A program made the position numbers and the translations under genes. From NCBI RefSeq assembly GCF_000158175.1, contig NZ_DS999411.1, positions 1,174,340 to 1,238,339 of the forward strand: 64,000 nucleotides of DNA, read 5' to 3'. Below, piece by piece: positions 8,308-16,499 of this stretch. Position 1 is the first letter of the stretch. Each line of letters begins with the position of its first letter. Under the pieces are notes generated by a model. The model worked only from the letters and a program-made list of their open reading frames with translations. It made no database searches and was not told where the DNA came from. The stretch is from Luminiphilus syltensis NOR5-1B (GTDB taxonomy: Bacteria; Pseudomonadota; Gammaproteobacteria; Pseudomonadales; Halieaceae).

Positions 8308-9981
8308 ATGCGTTCGTTACTGAAATTTGACCTGAATCACCTGCGCGGTGACATTTACGGCGGTCTCACCGCCGGTGTCGTGGCCATTCCGCTGGCCCTC
8401 GCATTCGGTGTCGCCTCGGGTCTTGGTCCCATTGCCGGTATGTACGGCGCAATTATTGTGGGTTTCTTCGCCGCTTTGTTCGGTGGTACCCCCACCAATG
8501 TCTCGGGCCCCACCGGCCCCATGGTGGTGGTACTCGCGGGTCTGTTCGCGAGCCTCTCCGGTGACGTCGGGCTAATCCTCACGGCCGTTATGCTGGCTGG
8601 CGCCTTCCAGATTGTGTTTGGTGCGGTAGGCTTTGGTAATTACATCCGGTTGGTGCCGTATCCCGTGGTGTCGGGCTTCATGAGCGGCATCGGTGTGATT
8701 ATTATTATTCTCCAGTTCGATGCCTTGTTCGGTCACGACGCGCCTGCGGGAACGTTGTCCGCGTTGGCCTACATTCCCACCGCGCTCTCTGACATCAACA
8801 TGGCGGCGTTGACCGTTGGTGTTGTGACCCTCGCCGTGGCCTACGCCTGGCCCACCAGGTGGGGTGTCTATGTTCCGGGACCACTGGCGGCGCTGATCAC
8901 GGGTACAGTATTGAGCCTGTTTCTTCCGGTCATGCCGATTCTCGGCGATATCCCCTCGGGCCTGCCCAGCCTCCACCTGCCGGTGTTTGATCAGTCGGCG
9001 ATGATGCTGGTGATCGAAGCGGCCTTTATTTTGGCGGTGCTTGGTTCTATCGACAGCCTGCTGACCTCGCTGGTCGCCGATAACATGACCCGCACCCGCC
9101 ATGACTCCAATAAGGAGCTTATCGGCCAGGGTATTGGTAATACCGTCGCCGGTCTGTTTGGTGGAATCGCCGGTGCCGGTGCCACCATGCGCACGGTGAT
9201 CAATATTCGCTCGGGTGGTGTTACTCGCCTGTCGGGCATGATCCACTCCGTGGTGCTTGCCGCGGTCGTTCTGGGCGTCGGTTCTGTCGCCTCTTATATC
9301 CCCCATGCGGCCCTTGCCGGCGTTCTCTTCAAGGTGGGCATGGACATTGTCGACTTCAGCTACCTGAAGCGTGCGCACCGTGGACCTCGCTGGGATCTGG
9401 TGCTGATGGCGCTGGTATTGGGCCTTACCGTGTTTGTTGACCTGATCACCGCTGTCGGCGCTGGTGTGGTTCTGGCCGCATTGGCTTATGTCAAGCAGGT
9501 CGCCAAAACTCAGCTCGACGAACTGACTTCGCGTCCCTTTACCGAGGCCACCCCGGAAGAGCGTGCGATTCTTGATCGCCTCGGCAAGCAGGTCACCATA
9601 TTCGAGTTCGGTGGTCCGCTGAGCTTTGGAGCGGCGGCCGATGTCGGCCACCACGTGCGCGAGCGCTACAAGAACGCGACCCACTCGATCATCCTCGATT
9701 TCAACCGGGTACCTTTCATGGATGTATCCGCCGCACGTGCCGTCGAGACCATTGGTTGTGATGCGGCCAAGGCCAAGAAGACCATTTATATCGTTGGTAT
9801 GGCGCCCCAGGTCATCGAAACCCTGTCCAGTTTGGGCGCCGATTGCTGCCTGCCGGGCGATGCCCACTTTGCTACCCGGCTTGAGGCACTCGAGGCAATC
9901 GACGGGCGCTCACAGATAACCGAAGCCGGTGGCCGAGGATCGTCGGACAAGCCGCTGAAACCGGCGAGCGCTGTCGCCTAA
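8308..9981 (+). CDS. SulP-family inorganic anion transporter with STAS domain
   Basis: A 557-residue integral membrane protein of the SLC26/SulP family. The N-terminus holds the family signature (AGVVAIPLALAFGVASGLGP) and substrate-site helices (SGPTGPMVVVLAG). Hydrophobic segments continue to about residue 400, followed by a cytoplasmic STAS domain at about 430-540 (SIILDFNRVPFMDVSAARAV). Members carry sulfate or bicarbonate, often with Na+. The short, Gly-rich first half resembles the BicA-like bicarbonate group more than plant-type sulfate carriers, but substrate cannot be settled from sequence. It is likely controlled by the divergent LysR gene and cotranscribed with the NTF2-like gene 65 bases downstream. 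Confidence 0.92.
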   Translation: MRSLLKFDLNHLRGDIYGGLTAGVVAIPLALAFGVASGLGPIAGMYGAIIVGFFAALFGGTPTNVSGPTGPMVVVLAGLFASLSGDVGLILTAVMLAGAFQIVFGAVGFGNYIRLVPYPVVSGFMSGIGVIIIILQFDALFGHDAPAGTLSALAYIPTALSDINMAALTVGVVTLAVAYAWPTRWGVYVPGPLAALITGTVLSLFLPVMPILGDIPSGLPSLHLPVFDQSAMMLVIEAAFILAVLGSIDSLLTSLVADNMTRTRHDSNKELIGQGIGNTVAGLFGGIAGAGATMRTVINIRSGGVTRLSGMIHSVVLAAVVLGVGSVASYIPHAALAGVLFKVGMDIVDFSYLKRAHRGPRWDLVLMALVLGLTVFVDLITAVGAGVVLAALAYVKQVAKTQLDELTSRPFTEATPEERAILDRLGKQVTIFEFGGPLSFGAAADVGHHVRERYKNATHSIILDFNRVPFMDVSAARAVETIGCDAAKAKKTIYIVGMAPQVIETLSSLGADCCLPGDAHFATRLEALEAIDGRSQITEAGGRGSSDKPLKPASAVA

Positions 9982-10046
9982 ATCCATTACTTTTTAACTG
10001 ACTTAACCATTGGCCTGATTGGCCGCTGTAACAACAGGAGAACGAC

Positions 10047-10454
10047 ATGATTGACAATAATGTGCTGGGTCTTTTTGATCGCTGGAACGCCGCCCTTGCC
10101 ACCGGCAATCCGGATAACGTGGTCGCACTTTATGCGGAAGATGCGGTGCTGCTGCCGACGGTGTCCAACAAGGTGCGCCACAACCACGATGAGATTCGTG
10201 ACTACTTTGTGGCGTTTCTGGCGAAGCAGCCACAGGGTGTGATTGATGAGTCCAATGTGCGTCACCTGTCCAGGGATCTGGTGATTAACTCGGGCGTGTA
10301 CACCTTCACCTTCGGCGATGGCGCAAGCGTTACCGCACGCTTCACCTATCTCTACAAGCGGGTCGATGGCGAGTGGAAGATCACCGAGCACCACAGCTCG
10401 GCAATGCCCGAGACTGTTACCGACGCACCTCAGCAGGATATCGCTGCCGCCTGA
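10047..10454 (+). CDS. NTF2-like protein (SgcJ/EcaC, CaMKII-association-domain type)
   Basis: A 135-residue protein with the cone-shaped NTF2/SnoaL fold pattern: LFDRWNAALATGNPDNVVAL, then YAEDAVLLPT, a central helix, and a final strand WKITEHHSSAMPE. This resembles the calcium/calmodulin-dependent kinase II association domain and the SgcJ/EcaC group, which mostly form oligomers and bind small ligands. CAGGAG lies seven bases ahead of the ATG. Its position directly after SulP and before a terminator indicates a two-gene transcript, so a role in anion or bicarbonate metabolism is inferred. The biochemical function is unknown. Confidence 0.8.
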   Translation: MIDNNVLGLFDRWNAALATGNPDNVVALYAEDAVLLPTVSNKVRHNHDEIRDYFVAFLAKQPQGVIDESNVRHLSRDLVINSGVYTFTFGDGASVTARFTYLYKRVDGEWKITEHHSSAMPETVTDAPQQDIAAA

Positions 10455-10497
10455 TTGGCTTAACTATCGCTGATCGAAACCCTCAGCGATCGCGACA

Positions 10498-10521
10498 GCG
10501 CCCCTCGGAGGGCGCTTTTTT
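10498..10521 (+). terminator. Intrinsic terminator of the SulP transcript
   Basis: GCGCCC (10498-10503) pairs perfectly with GGGCGC (10510-10515) across a six-base loop and is followed at once by six Ts. It lies 44 bases after the NTF2-like stop and faces the convergent epmB gene. Confidence 0.9.
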
Positions 10522-10559
10522 GTGCTCGGTATCGATTGTGTAGCGCCAGGCTATAGGCT

Positions 10560-11630
10560 TCAGCCAGCCAGCGTATCGAGCCCGTAAGTGGTTTTGCTGG
10601 GCAGGTCCGGCAATTCTCGGGCCAGCTTGGGTAGCAGGTACCCGGGTAGTTTTGCCGCCATTTGCCGATAGATCGCCAGTGCCTGTTCGTCGGCCACGGC
10701 AAAGTGACCGACACCGGCAACCGGGTCGAGCAGGTGCAGGTAATAGGGCAAAACGCCTGCCTCAAACAGGCGTTCACTCAGTGCAATCAGTACCGCCGGG
10801 TCATCGTTGACCCCGGCGAGGAGCACGCTTTGGTTCAGCAGTGTCAGGGAGGCCGGTCGCCAGCGCTGTAGTCGCTCTGTCAGCCCGGCATCGATTTCCG
10901 CCGGATGGTTGCCATGCAGTACCAGGCTGGTCGATAACCGCGAGGCATCCAGTCGTTCGGCCAGCGCCTCGGTCAGTCGGTCGGGGAGCACCACCGGCAG
11001 TCGCGAGTGGATGCGCAGCCGCGATAAGTGACCTAGCGACTCGAGGCGGTCAATAAGCCTACCCAGAGCAGCGTCATCGAGTATGAGCGGATCGCCGCCG
11101 CTGAGGATGACCTCGGTGACTTCAGGCTGCGAGGCCAGATAATCCATAGCCCGATCGAGGGCGCCCTCGTCCAGACGATTATCGGCATAGGGAAAGTGAC
11201 GCCTGAAGCAGTAGCGGCAATGCACCGCGCAGGCCGCGGTGGGCATCAGTAATAGTCGACCCTGATACTTATGAACAATACCGGGAGTCGGGTTGGCATC
11301 GCGCTCCTGTAGCGGATCCTCAACATAGCCGGGCACATGCTGTTGCTCCGCCGATACCGCCAGTACCTGCCTGAGTAGCGGATCATTGGGGTCACCCGGG
11401 CGCATACGATCGATAAAGCTTTGGGGTGCGCGCACGGGAAAATCCTGCGCCGCCCGCTCCGCGTCCTCGCCACGGGTTTTAGGTTCCCCGTGTTCAACGT
11501 CAGCCGGGGTCAGATTCAGGCTGTCGAGCAGGGCACTAACCGAGCGCACCGCGTTGCGCAGCTGGGTCTGCCAGGGTGCGGACTCCCGGGCGAGCAGGGC
11601 GTCCGCCGCCAGCGCGGTTTTTGCGGTCAT
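10560..11630 (-). CDS. epmB: EF-P beta-lysylation protein EpmB (lysine 2,3-aminomutase type)
   Basis: A 356-residue radical SAM enzyme with cluster motif CAVHCRYC (Cys134, 138, 141) in PTAACAVHCRYCFRRHFPY. It also has VILSGGDPLILDD and the KamA-type end LLPKLARELPDLPSKTTYG. EpmB converts (S)-alpha-lysine to (R)-beta-lysine, which EpmA then attaches to elongation factor P. Length and motifs fit EpmB rather than catabolic lysine aminomutase, which carries long extra domains. The ATG at 11630 shares its first base with the stop of the upstream oxidoreductase (TAATG), so the two are translationally coupled. A 20-residue upstream extension is not used. No epmA or efp gene is in the window. Confidence 0.9.
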   Translation of the reverse strand: MTAKTALAADALLARESAPWQTQLRNAVRSVSALLDSLNLTPADVEHGEPKTRGEDAERAAQDFPVRAPQSFIDRMRPGDPNDPLLRQVLAVSAEQQHVPGYVEDPLQERDANPTPGIVHKYQGRLLLMPTAACAVHCRYCFRRHFPYADNRLDEGALDRAMDYLASQPEVTEVILSGGDPLILDDAALGRLIDRLESLGHLSRLRIHSRLPVVLPDRLTEALAERLDASRLSTSLVLHGNHPAEIDAGLTERLQRWRPASLTLLNQSVLLAGVNDDPAVLIALSERLFEAGVLPYYLHLLDPVAGVGHFAVADEQALAIYRQMAAKLPGYLLPKLARELPDLPSKTTYGLDTLAG

Positions 11631-12919
11631 TAAACGCCGAGCTTGTCGCGCAGGCTGTAAAACAGCATACCCGCCACGAGTCCTGGCCAACGCAGCAGCG
11701 TACCGCCCGGAAAGCGGTGGGTAGGCACGGCGGCCATCCGATCGAAATCGGTGGTATCGCCGTGAATGGCGTTGGCCAGTAATTTGCCCGCCAGGGTCGC
11801 CGTGGGCACTCCATGGCCTGAGAATCCGTGGGCATAAAACACGTTATGCCCCAGCCGGCCGAAATCGGGCATGCGATTCATGGTAATGCCGAGTGTGCCG
11901 CCCCAGCCGTAATCGATACGCGTATCCGCGAGCTCGGGGTAGATCTTGAGCATGTAGGGGCGAACAAAATTTTTGATGTCGGCGGGGAATTGCTTGGTAT
12001 AAGTCTCGCCGCCACCAAAAATGATGCGATTGTCGGCCGAGCGCTTCCAGTAGTTGATGACAAACAGTGTGTCCGACATCGATGTATTGTCTTTGATCAG
12101 ACGCTCGCACACCGCATCGGGCAAAGGCTCGGTGGCGATGACAAAATTGTTGATCGGCATGATGTTACCGGCGATTCGCGGTTCGAGCGTGCCGAGATAG
12201 CCGTTACAACCCAGCACCATTTTTTGGGCCTTTACGCTGCCCGAGTCGGTGCGGATACTGACGAGGGGCCCTTCTTCGTAACCGAGCACGCGGCTGCCCT
12301 CATGAATCTTGACCCCCAATTCGGCGGCGACTCGCGCCAGACCGGCGGCGTATTTCAGGGGGTGCAAATGCCGGGAGCCCCAATCGAGCGTGCCGCCGTG
12401 ACAGCCCCGGGCGCTGGTGCGCTCGGCGACCTGTTCCTTGTTGAGGTAGGCAATCTGGTCGTAACCGTAATGATCGCGCAGGTGGGCAACTTCCTCTTCA
12501 AGCTCGGCGGCGTGACCGGCACGGGAGGCGACGTGCAGGCAGCCGTGGCCCCATTCACAGTCGATCCCGTGGGTATCGATCAGTTCCCCTACCAGTGACA
12601 CGGCGTCGAGGCCCAGTTGCCACAGGTCCTTGGCTGCGCTTTCCCCCACCCATTTTTCCAGATCGTCCTGGCCGGCACGCTGGCCGGTACCCACATGACC
12701 GCCATTGCGGCCCGAGGCACCCCAACCGACGCGATTGGCCTCGAGAAGCGTGACCTGGTAACCGAGCTTGCGCAGGTGGATGGCGCTCGACAGGCCGGTA
12801 TAGCCACCGCCTATGACGCAAACGTCGGTGCTCACCTCCCCCGAAAGGGGTGGAAAATCGGACAGGTCTGCGGTTGACGCCGCATACCAGGAGTCGGGAT
12901 GCTGTTCGTAAGTGGTCAT
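11630..12919 (-). CDS. puuB: FAD-dependent oxidase, gamma-glutamylputrescine oxidase-like (PuuB)
   Basis: A 429-residue DAO-family flavoprotein with dinucleotide fold TDVCVIGGGYTGLSSAIHLR (residues 31-50) and GWGASGRNGGHV, the PuuB-like FAD contact. The C-terminal FAD site is FYAHGFSGHGVPTATLAGKL. PuuB oxidises gamma-glutamylputrescine to the aldehyde with release of H2O2. Divergent transcription from a PuuA-type ligase 83 bases away strongly supports the polyamine role, but oxidation of another gamma-glutamylated amine or an N-methyl amino acid is possible. The start at 12919 (MTTYEQHPDSWY) is typical for the family; the longer frame to 12961 is not needed. A hydrophobic stretch near the C-terminus (WPGLVAGMLFY) may contact the membrane. 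Confidence 0.85.
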   Translation of the reverse strand: MTTYEQHPDSWYAASTADLSDFPPLSGEVSTDVCVIGGGYTGLSSAIHLRKLGYQVTLLEANRVGWGASGRNGGHVGTGQRAGQDDLEKWVGESAAKDLWQLGLDAVSLVGELIDTHGIDCEWGHGCLHVASRAGHAAELEEEVAHLRDHYGYDQIAYLNKEQVAERTSARGCHGGTLDWGSRHLHPLKYAAGLARVAAELGVKIHEGSRVLGYEEGPLVSIRTDSGSVKAQKMVLGCNGYLGTLEPRIAGNIMPINNFVIATEPLPDAVCERLIKDNTSMSDTLFVINYWKRSADNRIIFGGGETYTKQFPADIKNFVRPYMLKIYPELADTRIDYGWGGTLGITMNRMPDFGRLGHNVFYAHGFSGHGVPTATLAGKLLANAIHGDTTDFDRMAAVPTHRFPGGTLLRWPGLVAGMLFYSLRDKLGV

Positions 12920-13002
12920 GAGCGTATTATGCCGCTTGCCGGTGGCCTTGTGCCAACCCATACTGAAAGTGACCAGGTGGACACGACGAAAAGTGACTAA
13001 TT

Positions 13003-14439
13003 ATGAGTAGCGATGAAAGTGGCAGTGCCACCGATAGTGACGGCATTACGGTTTATTTCCCCGAAGATACCTTCGACAGCGATCTGATCCCGGTGGGTGA
13101 CACCGAAGCCATCTCGAAATGGCTCGAGGAGCACAAGATCTCGGAGGTCGAGTGTCTGGTGCCCGATGTCACCGGCAATGCACGGGGCAAATTCATCCCC
13201 GCCTATCAGTTTATTACCGAGCGGGACCACAAGCTCCCCGAGAGCATCATGGTCCAGACCGTCACCGGTGAGTACACCGATGACCACTGGGATTTTGTCG
13301 AGCCCACCGACACCGACATGATTCTGCGCCCGGATGCGAGCACTCTGCGCATGGTGCCCTGGGCCCGGGAACCGACCGCCCAGGTGATCGCCGATTGCTA
13401 CAAGCCCAACGGCGATCCGCACCCGCTGTCCAGCCGCAATGTACTGCGCTATGTGCTGTCGCTCTACGAGGAGGCCGGTCTCAAACCCATTCTTGCACCG
13501 GAGGTGGAGTTTTATCTGGTGCACAAAAATACCGATCCGGATTACGAGCTGATTCCCCCCAAGGGCCGCTCGGGGCGTCGGGAATCGGCGCGCCTTTCTT
13601 ACAGCATCGATGCCGTGGCGGAATTCGAGGACTTCGTCGAAGACATGTACGACTACGCCGATGCCCAGGAATTGAACCTCGATACCCTGATTCACGAGAA
13701 CGGCGCGGCGCAGATGGAGGTGAACTTCAATCACGGCGATCCGCTGAGCCTTGCCGACCAGGTGTTTGCCTTCAAACGCACCGTCCGCGAGACCGCGCTG
13801 CAGCACGACATGTACGCCACCTTTATGGCGCGGCCGATGCAGAAAGAGCCGGGCAGTGCACTACACCTGCACCAGAGCGTTATTGATATCGCCACCGGGA
13901 AGAATATTTTCTGCAGCGAAGCCGGCAAGCCCACCGCGGCGATGATGCACTTTATCGGCGGTCTTCAACGTTACACCCCCGAGTTGATCAGTTTTTACGC
14001 GCCCAACGTCAATTCTTACCGTCGCTTGGCACCGGATATTTCAGCGCCGATCAACCTGAGCTGGGGCTTTGACAACCGAACCACCGCGTTCCGGGTGCCC
14101 AACAGCGATGCTGCCAATCTGCGTATCGAGAACCGCTTCCCCGGCGCCGACGCCAACCCCTATCTGGCCATTACGGCATCGCTGGCGAGTGGTCTTCTGG
14201 GGATGCGCCAGAAGCTCGACCCGACACCGCCACATCGTGGCACGGCTAACGACGATGCCGTTGTCCTCGCGCGAACCCTCGAGGAAGGCGTGCGACGACT
14301 CAACGATACCCCCGAGCTGCAGGCCATGATTGGCGAGTTGTTTATGCGTGCTTATGCCGCCGTGAAGCTCGATGAGTTTGAAGAATTCAACCGGGTGATC
14401 AGCCGCTGGGAACGCGAGCACCTGCTGCTACAGGTATAA
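13003..14439 (+). CDS. puuA: Glutamine synthetase-family gamma-glutamylpolyamine ligase (PuuA-like)
   Basis: A 478-residue GS-fold enzyme. Residues 40-130 form the beta-grasp domain and 135-475 the catalytic domain. Visible motifs include the metal and ATP site APEVEFYLV, the glutamate/ammonia region NGAAQMEVNFNHGD, the ATP-site histidines in GSALHLHQS, and NLRIENRFPGADANPY. The adenylylation loop of true GlnA is missing. PuuA ligates glutamate to putrescine, the first step of the Puu route. It is divergent from the puuB-like gene and two bases ahead of an unknown membrane protein. The acidic 20-residue N-terminus looks disordered. The ribosome-binding site is weak. Confidence 0.87.
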   Translation: MSSDESGSATDSDGITVYFPEDTFDSDLIPVGDTEAISKWLEEHKISEVECLVPDVTGNARGKFIPAYQFITERDHKLPESIMVQTVTGEYTDDHWDFVEPTDTDMILRPDASTLRMVPWAREPTAQVIADCYKPNGDPHPLSSRNVLRYVLSLYEEAGLKPILAPEVEFYLVHKNTDPDYELIPPKGRSGRRESARLSYSIDAVAEFEDFVEDMYDYADAQELNLDTLIHENGAAQMEVNFNHGDPLSLADQVFAFKRTVRETALQHDMYATFMARPMQKEPGSALHLHQSVIDIATGKNIFCSEAGKPTAAMMHFIGGLQRYTPELISFYAPNVNSYRRLAPDISAPINLSWGFDNRTTAFRVPNSDAANLRIENRFPGADANPYLAITASLASGLLGMRQKLDPTPPHRGTANDDAVVLARTLEEGVRRLNDTPELQAMIGELFMRAYAAVKLDEFEEFNRVISRWEREHLLLQV

Positions 14440-14441
14440 CC

Positions 14442-15302
14442 ATGACGAGCGACAGCGAAACGATTTCCCCCTGGGCACCCGGAGGCTGGCGCCACCGCAC
14501 TTTTCAGGCGGTAAAATATTTCGTCTATCTGGCGCTGGGCTTTAATATCTACCTGTTTTTGCAGCAGGAGACGGCCACGGCCGCCCACAGTGGCAGCAGT
14601 GAATGGACCGTGACGTCGGTCATCGCCATGTTCTCGGCCACTATCGATACCATCGCCTGGGTTGTGCTGCTGCTGTTGTTTGAGCTGGAGACCGCGGTGC
14701 TTCCCGACGAAAAACTGGTCGGCGGCACCAAGTTGAGTATCCACACGGTTCGTCTGTTATGCGGCCTTCTAATTATTTTCGCCGCCTTCGGCTACTACGC
14801 GGAGTGGATAGCGCTGTTGGACGGGTCCCCTATTGTCGGCAGTGCCTGCGAACTTGTCGGCCAGGACTGGTCGCTGATGCTAAAGTTCGACGATTTTGCC
14901 GAGCTATCGGCCACGAATTGCGACGGCACGGCGATGGTCAATCTGACCAATCTCGATCAGGTGGTCGCCAGTGAATTCACTCACGATGCGGCAAAAATGC
15001 TGGCGTCGGTGGATCTGATCAATGCGGCGGCCTGGATACTGATTGTCATCATGCTCGAAATAGAGGTGCGCCTGCAGCTCAAGGGTGGCGTACCCGCGCG
15101 CGTATTGCCGGTGATGAATACCGCAAAAATAGTGCTGTATGGAACGCTGTTATGGGCGGCGGTGTACTGGGGTTTCCGCGGTGATTTTCTCGATTTCTGG
15201 GATGCGGCGTTGTGGCTGTTTGCGTTTGTGTTTATCGAACTCAATGTATTCGAGTGGCAAAACGAGATAGGCGCGAAAAGCCACGAGGAGATTACCGACT
15301 GA
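14442..15302 (+). CDS. Conserved-looking polytopic membrane protein, unknown function
   Basis: A 286-residue protein I do not recognise. Hydrophobic segments lie at about residues 25-42, 60-82, 102-122, 192-208, 225-246 and 252-268, so five or six transmembrane helices are likely. Between the third and fourth is an exposed region of about 70 residues with two cysteines (SACELVG and ATNCDGT) that could be periplasmic and disulfide-bonded. Glu residues sit inside or next to helices (LLLFELETAVL, IMLEIEVRL, VFIELNVFEW), forming a repeated aromatic/acidic pattern. It begins two bases after puuA, so cotranscription and a polyamine-related role are inferred, but nothing in the sequence names a substrate. 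Confidence 0.7.
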   Translation: MTSDSETISPWAPGGWRHRTFQAVKYFVYLALGFNIYLFLQQETATAAHSGSSEWTVTSVIAMFSATIDTIAWVVLLLLFELETAVLPDEKLVGGTKLSIHTVRLLCGLLIIFAAFGYYAEWIALLDGSPIVGSACELVGQDWSLMLKFDDFAELSATNCDGTAMVNLTNLDQVVASEFTHDAAKMLASVDLINAAAWILIVIMLEIEVRLQLKGGVPARVLPVMNTAKIVLYGTLLWAAVYWGFRGDFLDFWDAALWLFAFVFIELNVFEWQNEIGAKSHEEITD

Positions 15303-15337
15303 CCTTTCGCCGCTGGGGTCGGGCGATGGCCTAACGC

Positions 15338-15565
15338 TCAGAGGTCGTCAAAGTCGAAGTCGTAATCACCCAGCTCTTCGCGGAGGCGCAAGGCTTCCAA
15401 CCGCGCTTCGGCACGACGACGTTTGACGGCGAGCTCCGCCTGCTCCGATCGCCCCGAAGCGGTCACCACCTCTTCGAATTCATCCTCGAGCATCTCGCCC
15501 ACTGTGACGTCGAAGAAGTCGTCAAACGCGTCTTCGTTCGACGCTTCCTGTTTACGCTCACCCAT
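15338..15565 (-). CDS. Small acidic protein, PA3496-like C-terminus
   Basis: 75 residues. An acidic N-terminal half (EDAFDDFFDVTVGEMLEDEF) is followed by a basic helix (VKRRRAEARLEALRLREELG) and an Asp/Phe tail (DYDFDFDDL). The basic-helix-plus-acidic-tail end resembles the small PA3496 family, sometimes labelled envelope-integrity protein; that match is from memory and tentative. AGGTGA lies nine bases before the ATG. It stands alone between the convergent membrane-protein gene and a candidate structured RNA. Confidence 0.6.
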   Translation of the reverse strand: MGERKQEASNEDAFDDFFDVTVGEMLEDEFEEVVTASGRSEQAELAVKRRRAEARLEALRLREELGDYDFDFDDL

Positions 15566-15698
15566 AAATCACCTCCCGATGATTCAGAACAAGTCCACGC
15601 CGACAAAACCCTGTCAGCCCTAATCGCGAGTTAGCGCCGAGTCGTGCGCTATGGCTACGATTATTTTGGAATTGCGTCGATGATTTTTAATAACTATT

Positions 15699-15793
15699 AA
15701 AAAATATGGCGGCCCGCCGACAGAAAGCCCTCCCTGGCCACGGATGGAGTTGATCCGCGTCTGTTACCGAATCCCTCGGTGCGGCGGGCCGCC
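15699..15793 (-). ncRNA. Candidate structured RNA or large terminator with 12-bp closing stem
   Basis: On the minus strand 15793-15782 pairs with 15719-15708 as a perfect 12-bp GC stem (arm GGCGGCCCGCCG). Three shorter perfect five-base pairings nest inside. 15780-15776 pairs with 15770-15766, and 15764-15760 pairs with 15724-15720. The latter encloses a hairpin of 15757-15753 with 15745-15741. The closing stem is followed after three bases by six Us (15704-15699). Together this draws a branched RNA ended by its own terminator, in the gap between two minus-strand genes. It could be a small RNA, a riboswitch-like leader of the 15338-15565 gene, a terminator for aroK, or a palindromic repeat element. 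No known family is recognised. Confidence 0.5.
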
Positions 15794-15898
15794 ACCCTGG
15801 GGATTGCAAACGCCGTGCCAGAAACTAGGGCACGAGTTTTTGCGGGCTCGGCGGGTATTCACCGGCAGGGTTCGCGGAATGGACGCGTCCAGCGAGGG

Positions 15899-16408
15899 TT
15901 ATTGGGCGTCCACCAGCGCGGTGATCTGTCCAGCGAGCGTCTCGGCGGGGGTGTTGTCTACATCCACGGTGATATCGGCGTACTGCTCGTAGAGCGGAAT
16001 ACGCTCGCTGTAAATATCAGCCAGGGTTTCGTCGGCGCCCGAGGCAATGCCGCGGTCGGGAGCGAGGGAGATTCGGTATTCCACGGTCACGTAGGTGGCG
16101 CGCAGGTAGACCACGGTGGAGACTTTTTTCAGGCGCTCCATGGCGGTGGGGCTATAGACCACCGAGCCGCCGGTCGAGATCACGCTGGGGCCGATGGGCA
16201 TATCGAGCAGCACCTGTTCTTCGATACGGCGCAGGTTGTGGTGATCGCTGGCGGCAATGATCTCGGCGAGGGTGGCGTGCTCCCGGGTCTGGATCAGCAA
16301 ATCGGTGTCGATGAACTCGAGCCCGAGACGTTTCGCCAGCAAAACGCCTACCGTACTTTTGCCGCTGCCGGGAAACCCAATCAGGCTAATCACGTGGTCG
16401 CTGCTCAT
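15899..16408 (-). CDS. aroK: Shikimate kinase-like protein
   Basis: 169 residues of the shikimate kinase fold: P-loop GFPGSGKST (11-19), magnesium/shikimate residues DTD (34-36), Arg61 in LRRIEEQ, and an Arg-containing LID (YRISLAPDRG). The shikimate-binding GGG motif is GGS here (80-82, ISTGGSVV), so the third glycine is replaced. Shikimate kinase phosphorylates shikimate in chorismate synthesis; AroK normally sits next to aroB, which is absent. With the altered glycine motif and the isolated position, it may be a second kinase with a different substrate. AGAGATG precedes the ATG. Confidence 0.75.
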   Translation of the reverse strand: MSSDHVISLIGFPGSGKSTVGVLLAKRLGLEFIDTDLLIQTREHATLAEIIAASDHHNLRRIEEQVLLDMPIGPSVISTGGSVVYSPTAMERLKKVSTVVYLRATYVTVEYRISLAPDRGIASGADETLADIYSERIPLYEQYADITVDVDNTPAETLAGQITALVDAQ

Positions 16409-16499
16409 CTCTGTCTCCGTTTGCCAGTCGTCACTCTAGCGCGGCGCTTGTTCTCGGGCCAGCCACTGCGCAGAATAGGCGCCGATTCAGGAGATGCCC

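Noticed and set aside
8572..9867. 431-residue open frame opposite the SulP gene
   Set aside because: It is antisense to a clear transporter, has Gly/His/Arg-rich translation without motifs, and arises from the GC-rich codon pattern.
11828..12598. 256-residue open frame opposite the PuuB-like gene
   Set aside because: Shadow of the flavoprotein gene; no motif and no ribosome-binding site.
12997..13806. 269-residue open frame opposite the PuuA-like gene
   Set aside because: Antisense shadow of glutamine synthetase-family codons.
15700..15793. tRNA or tRNA-Sec reading of the structured region
   Set aside because: The closing stem is 12 bp as in a tRNA-Sec-like acceptor, but there is no T-loop sequence, no CCA and no plausible anticodon arm.
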